This document shows, in pieces, positions 48,101 to 60,400 of a stretch of 64,000 nt of DNA; within the stretch, counting starts at the first letter, position 1; every line of letters begins with the position of its first letter. The notes beneath the pieces were generated by a model. The model saw nothing but the letters and a program-made list of their open reading frames with translations. It ran no database searches and had not been told where the DNA came from. The DNA comes from Acanthosepion pharaonis (lineage: Eukaryota > Mollusca > Cephalopoda > Sepiida > Sepiidae), in NCBI GenBank assembly GCA_903632075.3, contig CAHIKZ030004282.1, forward strand, positions 609,501 through 673,500, read 5' to 3'. Made by a program: the position numbers and the translations under genes.

Positions 48101-51100
48101 ATTTCTACGAAGAAGAACGGACGAAATAGGCAAATTATTGTAGCCAAATATCCAGTCCAGTGGCAGCATTATGAAGAGAATTGAAGGATTGGAGACGGAC
48201 AAATCAGCATTATAAAGAAAGAAATTGAAGGATATGAGTTTTAAAATATTCTACGAAGAAGAATGGACAGGAAAAATGGCACAAGGCAATTAATGTAGCC
48301 AGAAAATATCCAGTGGCAGACAATTTGAGAAGGAGGCAGATCAGCATTATGAAAGAATTGAAGGCATTAAGGATATGAGTTTTAAAATATTCTACGAAGA
48401 AGAACGGACGAAATAGGCAAATTAATGTAGCCAGTTTTAAAATATCTACGAAGTGGAACGGACAAAATTGGAGAGGCAGATCAGCATTGTAAGAAAGAAT
48501 TAAAGAAGGATATGAGTTTTTAAAATATTCTACGAAGAAGAACGGACGAAATAGGCAAATTAATGTAGCCAGAAATATCCAGTGGCACAATTGGAGGCAG
48601 ATCAGCATTTAAGAAAGAATTGAAGGATAGGAAGTTTTAAAATATTCTACGAAGAAGAACGGACGAAATAGGCAAATTAATATGGCAAGAAAATATCAAT
48701 GTTTGCACAATTGGAAGGCAGATCAACATTATAAGAAAAGAATTGAAGGATATGAGTTTTAAAATATTCTACGAGAAGAACGGACGAAATAGGCAAATTA
48801 ATGTAGCCAAATATCAGTGGCACAATTGGAGAGAGCAGATCAGCATTATAAGAAAGAATTGAAGGATATGAGTTTTAAAATATTTATTCTACGGAAGAAG
48901 CAAATTATTAGCAGCCAGATCCAGTGGCAAATAGCAGATCAGCATATGAGTTTTAAAATATTCTACGAAGAACGGCCAGAAATATCAGTGGCACAATTGG
49001 AGAGGCAGATCAGCATTATGAAAGAATTGAAGGATATGAGTTTTAAAATATTCTACGAAGAAAGAACGGACGAAATAGGCAAGTTAATGTAGCCAGAAAT
49101 ATCAGTGGCACAATTGGAGAGCCAGATCAGCATTATAAGAAAGAATTGAAGGATATGAGTTTAAAATATTCTACGAAGAAGAACAGACAGAAATAAACAA
49201 TTAATGTGTAATAGAAATATCCGAGTGGCACAATTGGAGAGCAGATCAGCATTGTAAGAAAAAGAATTGAAGGATATGAGTTTTTAAAATACGAAGAAGA
49301 GCAGATTCTAGCGAAGAAGAACGGACATTATAAGAAAAAATTGAAGGATAGGCAAATTAAGAACGGACGAAATAGGCCAGAAATATCCAGGGCACAATTG
49401 GAGAGGCAGATCAAGCATTGAAAAAAGAATGAAGGATATGAGTTTTAAAATATTCTACGAAGAAGAACGGACGAAATAGGCAAATTAATGTAGCCAAGAA
49501 AATATCCATGTAGAAAAGAATTGAAGGATATGAGGAAATATTCACAATTGGAGAGAGAGGCAGATCAGTGGCACAATTATAAGAAAGAATTGAAGGATAT
49601 GAGTTTTAAAATATTCTACGAAGAAAAGGACATTTTAAATAGGGCAAATTAATGTAGCCAAAATATCCAGTGGCACAATTGGAGAGGCAGATCAACATTA
49701 TAAGAAAGAATTGAAGGATATGAGTTTTAAAATATTCTACGAAGAAGAACGGACAGAAATAGGCAAAATTAATGTAGCCAGAAATATCCAGTGGCACAAT
49801 TGGAGAGGCAGATCAGCATTATAAGAAAGAATTGAAGGATATGAGATATTTTAAAATATTCTACGAAGAAGAACGGACGAAATATCCAGTGGCACAACAG
49901 GCAGATCAACAAGAAGAATTGAAAGGATAAGTTTTAAAATATTCTAATAGCCAGAAATATCCAGTGGCACAATTGGAGAGGCAGATCAGCATTGTAAGAA
50001 AGAATTGAAGGATATGAGTTTTAAAATATTCTACGAAGAAGAACGGACGAAATAGGCAATTAATGTAGCCAGAAATATCAGTGGCACAATTGGAGAGGCA
50101 GATCAGCATTATAAGAAAGTTTTAAAATTACCGAAGAAGAACGGACGAAGGATATGAGTTTTAAAATATTCTACGAAGAAGAACGGACGAATCCAGTGGC
50201 ACAGTAGCAGATCAGCATTATGAAAAATTAATGAGTTTAAAATATTCTACGAAGAACGGACAGCAAATTAAAATAGCCAGAAATATCCAGTGGCACAAAT
50301 TGGAGAGGCAGATCAGCATTATAAAAAAAGAATTGAAGGATATGAGTTTTAAAATATTCTACGAAGAAGAACGGACGAAATAGGCAAATTAATGTAGCCA
50401 GAAATATCGGAAATTAAGTGCAAATATCCAGTGGCACAATTGGAGAGGCAGATCAGCATTATAAGAAAGAATTGAAGGATGAGTTTTAAAATATTCTACG
50501 AAGAAAGAAAAGGCAAATTAATGTGGACAGTGGCAAATTGGAGAGAGCAATCAATTAATGTAGAATTGAAGGAATAAGTTTTAAATGTTCTACGAAGAAC
50601 AGACCAGAAATGACCCAAATTAATGTCCAGAAATATGGCACAATTGGAGAGGCAGATCAGCAGTTTAAATATTCTACGAAGAAAGAACGGACGAAAAGGC
50701 AAATTAAAGAAATAATTGAAGGATATTGAAGGAGTTTTAAAATATTCTGCCGAAGAAGAAGAACGGACGAAATAGGCAAATTAATGTAGCCAGAAATATC
50801 CAGTGGCACATTATAAGAAGAATTGAAGGATGTAATTTTAAAATATTGGAAGAGGACGAAATAGCAAATTAATCAGCATTATTGGAGAGGCAGATCAGCA
50901 TTATAGAAAGAATTGAAGGATATGAGTTTTAAAAATATTCTACGAAGCCAAATTAAAGAACAATTGGAGAGGCAGATCAGCATTATAGAAAAGAATTGAA
51001 AGGATATGAGTTTAAAATATTCTACGAAGAAGAACGGACCAAATAGGCAAATTAATGTGACAGAAATATCCAGTGGCACAATTGGAGGCAGATCAGCATT

Positions 51101-51676
51101 ATAAGAAAAATTGAAGGATATAGTTTTTAAAATATTCTGAGGCAAATTAATGTAGCAGAAATATCAGTGGCACAATTGGAGAGGCAGATCAGCATTATAA
51201 AGAAAGAATTGAAGGATATGAGTTTTAAAATATTTTCTACGAAGAAGAACGGACGAAATAGGCAAATTAATGTAGAAATATCCAGTGGCACAATTGGAAA
51301 TATCAGCAGAAAGCACAATTGGAGACGGCAGATCAGCTATCCATTATTGGAAGAAAGCATTATAAGAAAGGATATGAGTTTTAAAATATTCTACGAAGAA
51401 CGGAGAAGAACGCAGGATCGAAATAGGCATTGTGAAAGAAAAATTGAAGGAAAGTTTTAATGTAGAACTAGAAATAATCTAGTGGCACAATTGGAGCAGA
51501 TCAGCATTAAGAAGAATTGAGATATGGTTTTAAAATATTCTTGCAAATTAATGTAAGAAAGAATTGGAAGGATATGAGAATTGAAGGATATTTTAAAAAT
51601 ATTCTACGAAGAAGAACGGACGAAATAGGCAAATTAATGTAGCCAAAATATCCAGGTACACAATTGGAGAGGCAGA

Positions 51677-52072
51677 TCAGCATTGTAGAAAGAATTGAAG
51701 GATATGAGTTTTAAATATTCTACGAAGAAGAACGGACGAAATAGGCAAATTAATGTAGCCAGAAATATCCAGTGGCACAATTGGAGAGGCAGATCAGCAT
51801 TATGAGAAAAGAATTGAAGGATGAGTTTTAAAATATTCTACGAAGAAGAACGGACGAAATAAGGCAAATTAATGTAGCCAGAAATATCAGTGGCACAATT
51901 GGAGAGGCAGATCCAGCATTATGAAAAATTGAAGGATATATAGGTTTTAAAATATTCTACGAAGAAGAACGGACGAAATAGGCAAATTAATGCTGTTAGA
52001 AATATCCAGTGGCACAATTGGAGAGGCAGATCAACATTAAGGAAGAATTGAAGGATATGAGTTTTAAAAATA
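51677..52072 (+). repeat. Shared-variant block, copy 2
   Basis: Carries the same ordered variants as 43,285-43,680: CATTGTA with TTTTAAATATTC, CATTATGAGAAAAGAATTG, GAAATAAGGCAAATT, AAATATCAGTGG, GATCCAGCATTATG, GGTTTTAAAA and CATTAAG. Anchors at 51,681, 51,883, 51,911, 51,943 and 52,035 keep a constant offset of 8,392 bp. Outside the block the two regions stop sharing rare variants. A duplication of a multi-unit segment is the simplest reading. Confidence 0.8.
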
Positions 52073-55000
52073 TTCTACGAAGAAAGAACGGACGAGAAAT
52101 AAGGCAAATTAATGTAGCCAGAAATATCCAGTGGCATTGGAGAGGCAGATCAGCATTATAAGAAAGAATTGAAGGATATGAGTTTTAAAATATTCTACGA
52201 AGAAGAACGGACGAAATAGGCAAATGTAGCCAGAAATATCCAGTGGCACAATTGGAGAGGCAGATCAGCATTATAAGAAAGAATTGAAGGATATGAGTTT
52301 TAAAATATTCTACGAAGAAGAACGGACGAAATAGGCAAAATTAATGTGGAGAGCCAGAAATATCCAGTGGCACAATTGGAGAGGCAGATCAGCATTATAA
52401 GAAAGAATTGAAGGATATGAGTTTTAAAATATTCTACGAAGAAGAACGGACAGTGGAAATTGAGAGGCAGGCATTGAAGAAAAGAATTAAAGGATATGAG
52501 TTTTTAACGAAGAAGAACGACGAAATAGGCAAATTAATGTAGCCAGAAATATCCAGTGGCACAATTGGAGAGGCAGATCAGCATTATAAGAAAGAATTGA
52601 AGGATATGAGTTTTAAAATATTCTACGAAGAAGAACGGACGAAATAGGCAAATTAATGTAGCCAGAAATATCCAGTGCACAATTGGAGAGGCAGATCAGC
52701 ATTATAAGAAAGAATTGAAGGATATGAGTTTAAAATATTCTACGAAGAAGAACGGACGAAATAGGGCAAATTAATGTAGCCAGAAATATCCAGTGGCACA
52801 ATTGGAGGCAGATCAGCATTATAAGAAAGAATTGAAGGATATGAGTTTTAAAATATTCTACGAAGAAGAACGGACGAAAATAGGCAAATTAATGTAGCCA
52901 GAAATATCCAGTGGCACAATTGGAGAGGCACAATTGGAGGCAAATTAATGGCCAGAGTCAAGAGGCATTATAAGAAAGAATTGAAGGATATGAGTTTTAA
53001 AATATTCTACGAAGAAGAACGGACGAAATAGGCAAATTAATGTAGCCAGAAATATTCAGTGGCACAATTGGAGAGGCAGATCAGCATTATAAGAAAGAAT
53101 TGAAGAGGATATCCAGTTTGGAGAGGCAGGCTGAAGGATATGAGTTTTAAAATATTGAAGAAAAAGAACGGACTGAAATAAGGCAAATTAATAGCAGCCA
53201 GAAATATCAATGGCACAATTGGGCCAGATCAGCATTATAAGAAAAGGGTGAAGGATATGAGTTTAAAATATTCTCAAGAAATAGGCAAATTAAATATAAG
53301 AAATAAGTGGCACAATTGGAGAGAGGCATTATATGGTTTTAAAATAATTTAGAAGAAAAGAACTGGACAAAATAGGCAAATTAAGACAGAAATATCCAAC
53401 AATAATTGGAGGCAGATCAGCATTATAAAGAAGAATTGAAGGATATGAGTTTTAAAATATTCTACGAAGAAGAACGGCAAATTGGTGTAGCCAGAAATAT
53501 CCAGTGGCACAATTGGAGAGGCAGATCAGCATTGTAAAGGATATGAGTTTTAAAATATTCTACGAAGAACGGACAAAATAAGCCAAATTAAAGGATATGA
53601 GTTTAAGGAAGAATTGAAGGATATGAGTTTTTAAAATACTACGAAGAAGAACGGACGAAATAGGCAAATTAATGTAGCCAGAAATATCCAGTGGCACAAT
53701 TGGAGGCAGATCAGCATTGTGAAAAGAATTGAAGGATATGAGTTTTAAAATATTCTACGAAGAAAGAACGGAAAGAAATAGGCGGATCAGTGGCAAATTG
53801 GAGGCAGATCAGCATTGTAAGAAAAGAAGATTGAAGGATATGAGTTTTAAAAATACGAAGAACGGACGAAATAAGTAGCAACCGAAATATCCAGTGAACA
53901 CAATTGGGCACAAATATGAGTTTTAAAATATTCTGAAGAAGAACGGACGAAATCAAATTAATGTATACAAATATCCATTGTCAGCATTGTGAAAAGGAAT
54001 TGAAGGATATGAGTTTTAAAATATTCTACGAAGAAGAACGGACGAAATAGGCAAATTAATGTAGCCAGAAATATCCAGTGGCACAATTGGCAGATCAGCA
54101 TTGCGAAAAGAATTGAGGATATGAGTTTAAAATATTCTGCGAAAGAACGGACGAAATAGGCATTATAAGAAGTGTACAATTGGAAGGCAGGATATGAAGG
54201 ATAGCAGGTTTTAAAAATATTCTACGAAAGAAGAACGGACGAAATAGGCAAATTAACAGCCAGAAATATCCAGTGGCACAATTGGAGGCAGATCAACATT
54301 ATGAAAAATTGAAGGATATGAGTTTTAAAATATTCTACGAAGCAAGAACGGACAAAATAGGCAAATTAATGTGGCCAGAAATATCCAGTGGCACAGTGGA
54401 GAGGCAGATCAACATTATAAGAAATTGAAAAGGATATATGAGTTTTAAAATATTCTACGAAAGAAGAACGGACGAAATAAAGGCAAATTAATGTAGCCAG
54501 AAATATCCAGTGGCACAATTGGAGGCAGATCAGCATTATAAGAAAAATTGAAGGATATGAGTTTTAAATATTCTACGAAGAAGAACGGACCGAAATAGGC
54601 AAATTAATGCAGCCAGAAATATCCAGTGGCTACAATTAAATCAGCATTACATTAAGAAAAATTGAAGGATATGAGTTTTAAAATATTCTACGAAGAAGAA
54701 CGGACAGAAATAGGCAAATTAATAGCAACAGAAATATCCGTGGCACAATTGGAGAGGCAAGTCAGCAGTTTTTATACGAAAAGAACGGACGAAATAGGCA
54801 AATTAATGTAGCCAAAATATCCAGTGGCACAATTGGAGAGGCAGATCAACGCATTGTAAGAAAGAATTGAAGGATATGAGTTTAAAATATTCTACGAAGA
54901 AGAACGGACGAAATAGGCAAATTAAGAAGCCAGAATATCCAGTGGCACAATTGGAGGCAGATCAGCATTATAAGAAAGAATTGAAGGATATGAGTTTTAA

Positions 55001-55382
55001 AATATTCTACGAAGAAGAACGGACGAAATAGGCAAATTAATGGCCAGAAATATCCAGTGGCACAATTGAGGCAGATCAGCATTATAAGAAAGAATTGAAG
55101 GATATGAGTTTTAAAATATTCTACGAAAGAAGAACGGACGAAATAGGCAAATTAATGCACAATTAGCCAGAAATATTCTACGAAGAAGAACGGACGAAAT
55201 AGGCATTAACATCCAGTGGCACAGTGGAGAGGCAGATCAGCATTTAGAAGAATTGAAGGATATGAGAATTTGAAGGCAAATATGAGTTTTAAATATTGAG
55301 AAGGATATGAGAAGAAGAACGGACGAAATAGGCAAATTAATGTAGCCAGAAATATCCAGTGGCACAATTGAGAGGCAGATCA

Positions 55383-55432
55383 GGCATTCTTGAAATAAAA
55401 GATCAATGTGGAATTGAAGGCATTATATTGAA
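55383..55432 (+). other. Short non-unit sequence within the array
   Basis: After GGCAGATCAGGCATT the sequence reads CTTGAAATAAAAGATCAATG and then GGCATTATATTGAAGG, which does not follow the satellite order. Part may be an eroded unit; the CTTGAAATAAAAGATC portion is not unit-derived. Confidence 0.35.
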
Positions 55433-57460
55433 GGAGTTTTAAAATATTCTACGAAGAAGAACGGACGAAATAGGCAAATTAATGTAGCCAGAAATATCCA
55501 GTGGCACAATTGAGAGGCAGATCAGCATTATAAGAAAGAATTGAAGGATATGAGTTTTAAAATATTCTACGAAGAAGAACGGGACGAAATAGGCAAATTA
55601 ATGTAGCCAGAAATATCCAGTGGCACAATTGGAGAGGCAGATCAGCATTATAAGAAAGAATTGAAGGATTATGAGTTTTAAAATATTCTACGAAGAAGAA
55701 CGGACGAAATAGGCAAATTAATGTAGCCAGAAATATCCAGTGCACAATTGGAGAGGCAGATCAGCATTATAAGAAAGAATTGAAGGATATGAGTTTTACG
55801 AAGAAAACGGATATTCGTAGCCGAAGAAGAATTGGAGACGATCACAATAAGAAAGGAAGGAAAGTTTTAAAAAATACGAAGTAGCGGACAGGCAAAATTA
55901 AAATATCCAGTGGCACAAATGGAGAGGCAGATCAGCATTATAAGAAAGAATTGAAGGATATGAGTTTTTAAAATATTCTACGAAGAAGAACGGACGAAAT
56001 AGGCAAATTAATGTAGCCAGAAATATCCAGTGGCATAAATTGGAGAGGCAGATCAGCATTATAAGAAAGAATTGAAGGATATGAGTTTAAAAATATTCTA
56101 CGAAGAAGAACGGACGAAATAGGCAAATTAATGTAGCCAGAAAATATCCAGTGGCATAAATTGGAGAGGCAGATCAGCATTGTAAGAAAAGAATTGGAAG
56201 GATAAGAGTTTTAAAAATATTCTACGAAGAAGAACGGACGAAATAGGCAAATTAATGTAGCCAGAAATATCCAGTGGCACAATTGGAGAGGCAGATCAGC
56301 ATTATAAGAAAGAATTGAAGATATGAGTTTTAAAATATTCTACGAAGAAGAACGGACGAAATAGGCAAACAATGTAGCCAGAAATATCCAGTGGCACAAA
56401 TTGGAGAGGCAGATCTAAAGCATTATAAGAAAGAATTGAAGGATATGAGTTTTAAAAATATACTACGAAGAACGGACGAAAACAAATTAATGGACAGAAA
56501 TATCCAGTGGCACAATTGAGGATCACATTATAAGAAAGAATTGAAGGTGAGCCACGGAAATAGGGCAAATTAATGTAGCCAGAAATATCCAGGCACAATT
56601 GGAGAGGGCAGATAAGAAAGCATTGAGTTTTAAAACATCTCTACGAGAAAGAACGGACGAAATAAATTAATGGAGCCAGAAATATCCAGGCACAATTGGA
56701 GAGGCAGATCAGCATTATAAGAAAGAATTGAAGGATATGAGAACGGACGAAATAGGCAAATTAATGGGCCAGAAATATCCAGGCACAATTGGAAAGAGGC
56801 AGATCAGCATTGTAAGAAAGAATTGAAGGTTTAAAATATACGAAGAAGAACGGACGAGGTTTTAGCCAGAAAAATATTGGAGAGGCAGATCAGCATTGTA
56901 AGAAAGAAGAAGAACGAAGAAGAACTGGAAATAGGCAAAATTAATGTAGCCAGAAATATCCAGTGGCACAATTGGAGAGGCAGATCAGCATTGTAAGAAA
57001 GAATTGAAGGATATGAGTTTAAAATATTCTACGAAGAAGAACGGATGAAACAGGCAAAATTAATGTAGCCAGAAATATCCAGTGGCACAATTGAGAGGCA
57101 GATCAGCTACTATAAGAAAGAATTGAAGGATATGAGTTTTAAAAATATTCTACGAAGAAGAACGGACGAAATAGGCAAATTAATGTAGCCAGAAATATCC
57201 AGTGGCACAATTGGAGAGGCAGATCAGCATTATAAGAAAGAATTGAAGGATATGAGTTTTAAAATATTCTACGAAGAAGAACGGATGAAATAGGGCAAAT
57301 TAATGTAGCCAAGAAATATCAATTGAGAGGCAGATCAGCATTATAAGAAAGAATTGAAGGGCAGAAGAAGAACGGACGAAAAGGCAGAAATTATAAGAAG
57401 GCAGATCAGCATTGAAAGAATTATGATGAGTTTTAAAATATTCACGAAGAAGAACGGACG

Positions 57461-60400
57461 AAATAGGCAAAATTAATGTAGTCAGAAATATCCAGTGGCA
57501 ATAAATTGGAGAGGCAGATCAGCATTATAAGAAAGAATTGAAGGATATGAGTTTTAAAATATTCTACGAAGAAGAACGGGATGAAATAGGCAAATTAATG
57601 TAGCCAGAAATATCCAGTGGCACAATTGAGAGGCAGATCAGCATTATAAGAAAGAATTGAAGGATAAGTGGAGTTTTAAAATATTCTACGAAGAAGAATG
57701 GACGAAATAGTAAATTAATGTAGCCAGAAATATCCAATTGAGAGGTGGCACAATTGGAGAGGTTTAAATATTCTATTGAAGAAGAACGGACGAAATAGGC
57801 AAAATGTAAGAAAAAGTGGAATTAAGATCAGCATTGTAAGAAAGAATTGAAGTTTTTTAAAATATTCTACGAAGAAGAACGGACGAAATAGGCAAATTAA
57901 TGTAGCCAGAAATATCCAGGCACAATTGAGAGGCAGACACATTATAAGAAAGAATTGAAGGATATGAGTTTAAAATATTCTACGAAGAAGAACGGGACGA
58001 AATAGGGCAAATTAATGTAGCCAGAAATATCCAGTGGCACAATTGGAGAGGCAGATCAGCATTGTAAGAAAGAATTGAAGGATATGAGTTTTAAAAATAT
58101 TCTACGAAGAAGAACGGACGAATAGGCAAAATTAATGTAGCCAGAAATATCCAGGCACAATTGGAGAGGCAGATCAGCATTATAAGAAAGAATTGAAATC
58201 TGAAGGATATGAGTTTAAAATATTCTACGAAGAAGAACGAATGAAATAGGGCAAATTAATGTAGCCAGAAATATCCAGTGGCACAATTGGAGAGGGCAGA
58301 TCAGCATTATAAGAAAAGAATTGAAGGATATGAGTTTTAAAAATATTCTACGAAGAAGAACGGACGAAATAGGCAAATTAATGTAGCCAGAAATATCCAG
58401 TGGCACAATTGAGAGGCAGATCAGCATTATAAGAAAGAATTAATGATATGAGTTTTAAAAATTGGAGAGGCAGATCAGCATTATAAGAAAGAATGGAAGG
58501 ATATGAGTTTTAAAATATTCTACGAAGAAGAACGGACGAAATAGGCAAAATTAATGTAGCCAGAAATATCCAGTGGCACAATTGGAGAGGCAGATCAGCA
58601 TTATAAGAAAAGAATTGAAGGATATGAGTTTTAAAAAATATTCTTTGAAGAAGAACGGATGAAATAGGCAAAATTAATGGAGCCAGAAATATCCAGTGGC
58701 ACAATTGGAGAGGCAGATCAGCATTGGTAAGAAAGAATCGAAGGATATGAGTTTTAAAATATTCTACGAAGAAGAACGGACGAAATAGGCAAATTAATGT
58801 AGCCAGAAATATCCAGTGGCACAATTGAGAGGCAGATCAGCATTGAAGAAAGAATTGAAGGATAAGGAGTTTTAAAAATATTTCACGAAGAAGAACGACG
58901 AAATAGGCAAATTAATGTAGCCAGAAATATCCAGTGGCAATTGGAGAGGTAGATCAGCATTGTAAGAAAAGAATTGAAGGATATGAGTTTTTAAAATATT
59001 CCGGACGAAATAGGCAAATTAATGTAGCCAGAAATATCCAGTGGCACAATTGGAGAGGCAGAAATAGGCAAAGTTTAATGTAGCACCAGAAATATCCAGT
59101 GGCACAATTGGAGAGGCAGATCAGGCATTATAAGAAAGAATTGAAGGATATGAGTTTTAAATATTCTACGAAGAAGAACGGGAGGTAAATTTTAGCCAGA
59201 AAAAGTGGCACAATTGGAGAGGCAGATACATTATAAGAAAGAATTGAAGAAGTTTTAAAACAACAAGAAGACGGACGAAATAGGCAAAAATTATCCAGTG
59301 CACAATTAAGAGGCCTGTATTATAAGAAAGAATTGAAGGATAAGGAGTTTTAAAATATTCTACCGGACGAAATAGGCAAATTGGAGAGGCACAATTGGAG
59401 AGGCAGATCACATTATAAGAAAGAAATTGAAGGATATGAGTTTTAAAATATTCTACGAAGAAGAACGGACGAAATAGGCAAATTAATGTAGCCAGAAAAT
59501 ATCCAGGGCACAATTGGAGAGGCAGATCACATTATAAGAAAGTACTGAAGGATATGAGTTTTAAAATATTCTACGAAGAAGGAACGGACGAAATAGGCAA
59601 CCCAATGTAGCCAGAAATATCCAGTGGCACACTGAGAGGCAGATCAGCATTGTAAGAAAGAATTGAAGGATATGAGTTTAAAATATTCTACGAAGAAGAA
59701 CGGACGAAAATAGGCAAATTAATGTAGCCAGAAATATCCAGGGTACAATTGGAGAGGTAGATTAGCATTGTAAGAAAGAATTGAAGGATATGAGTTTTTT
59801 AAAATATTACGAAGAAGAACGGATGAAATAGGCAAATTAATGTAGCCAGGAAATATCCAGTGGCACAATTGAGAGGCAGATCAGCATTATAAGAAAGAAT
59901 TGAAGGATATGAGTTTTAAAATATTCTAGGAAGAAGAACGGACGAATAGGCAAATTAATGTGAGCCAGAAATATCCAGTGGTACAATTGGAGAGGCAGAT
60001 CAGCATTATAAGAAAGAATTGAAGGATATGAGTTTTAAAATATTCTATGAAGAAGAACGGACGAAATAGGTAAATTAATGTAGCCAGAAATATCCAGTGG
60101 CACAATTGAGAGAGGCAGATCAGCATTATAAGAAAGAATTGAAGGATATGAGTTTTAAAATATTCTACGAAGAAGAACGGACGAAATAGGCAAAATTAAT
60201 GTAGCTAGAAATATCCAGTGGCACAATTGGAGAGGCAGATCAGCATTATAAGAAAGAATTGAAGGATATGAGTTTAAAATATTAGCCAGAAATATCCAGG
60301 AAGAAGAATTGGCGGGACGAAAGAACGACGAAATAGGCAAATTAATGTAGCCAGAAATATCCAGTGGCACAATTGAGAGGCAGATCACATTGTAAGAAAG

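Larger units (their letters stand above)
45181..57460 (+). repeat. Array segment 5: variable units
   Basis: Recognisable 119-bp units with heavy small indels. AAATATCAGTGG (CC to C) is frequent from about 46,760 to 51,900, and CATTATGAAAGAATTG (loss of AA) is also common there. Strongly disordered stretches include 46,390-46,545, 47,590-47,710, 48,160-48,300, 50,500-50,900, 53,100-53,420, 55,260-55,440 and 55,795-55,910. Confidence 0.75.
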
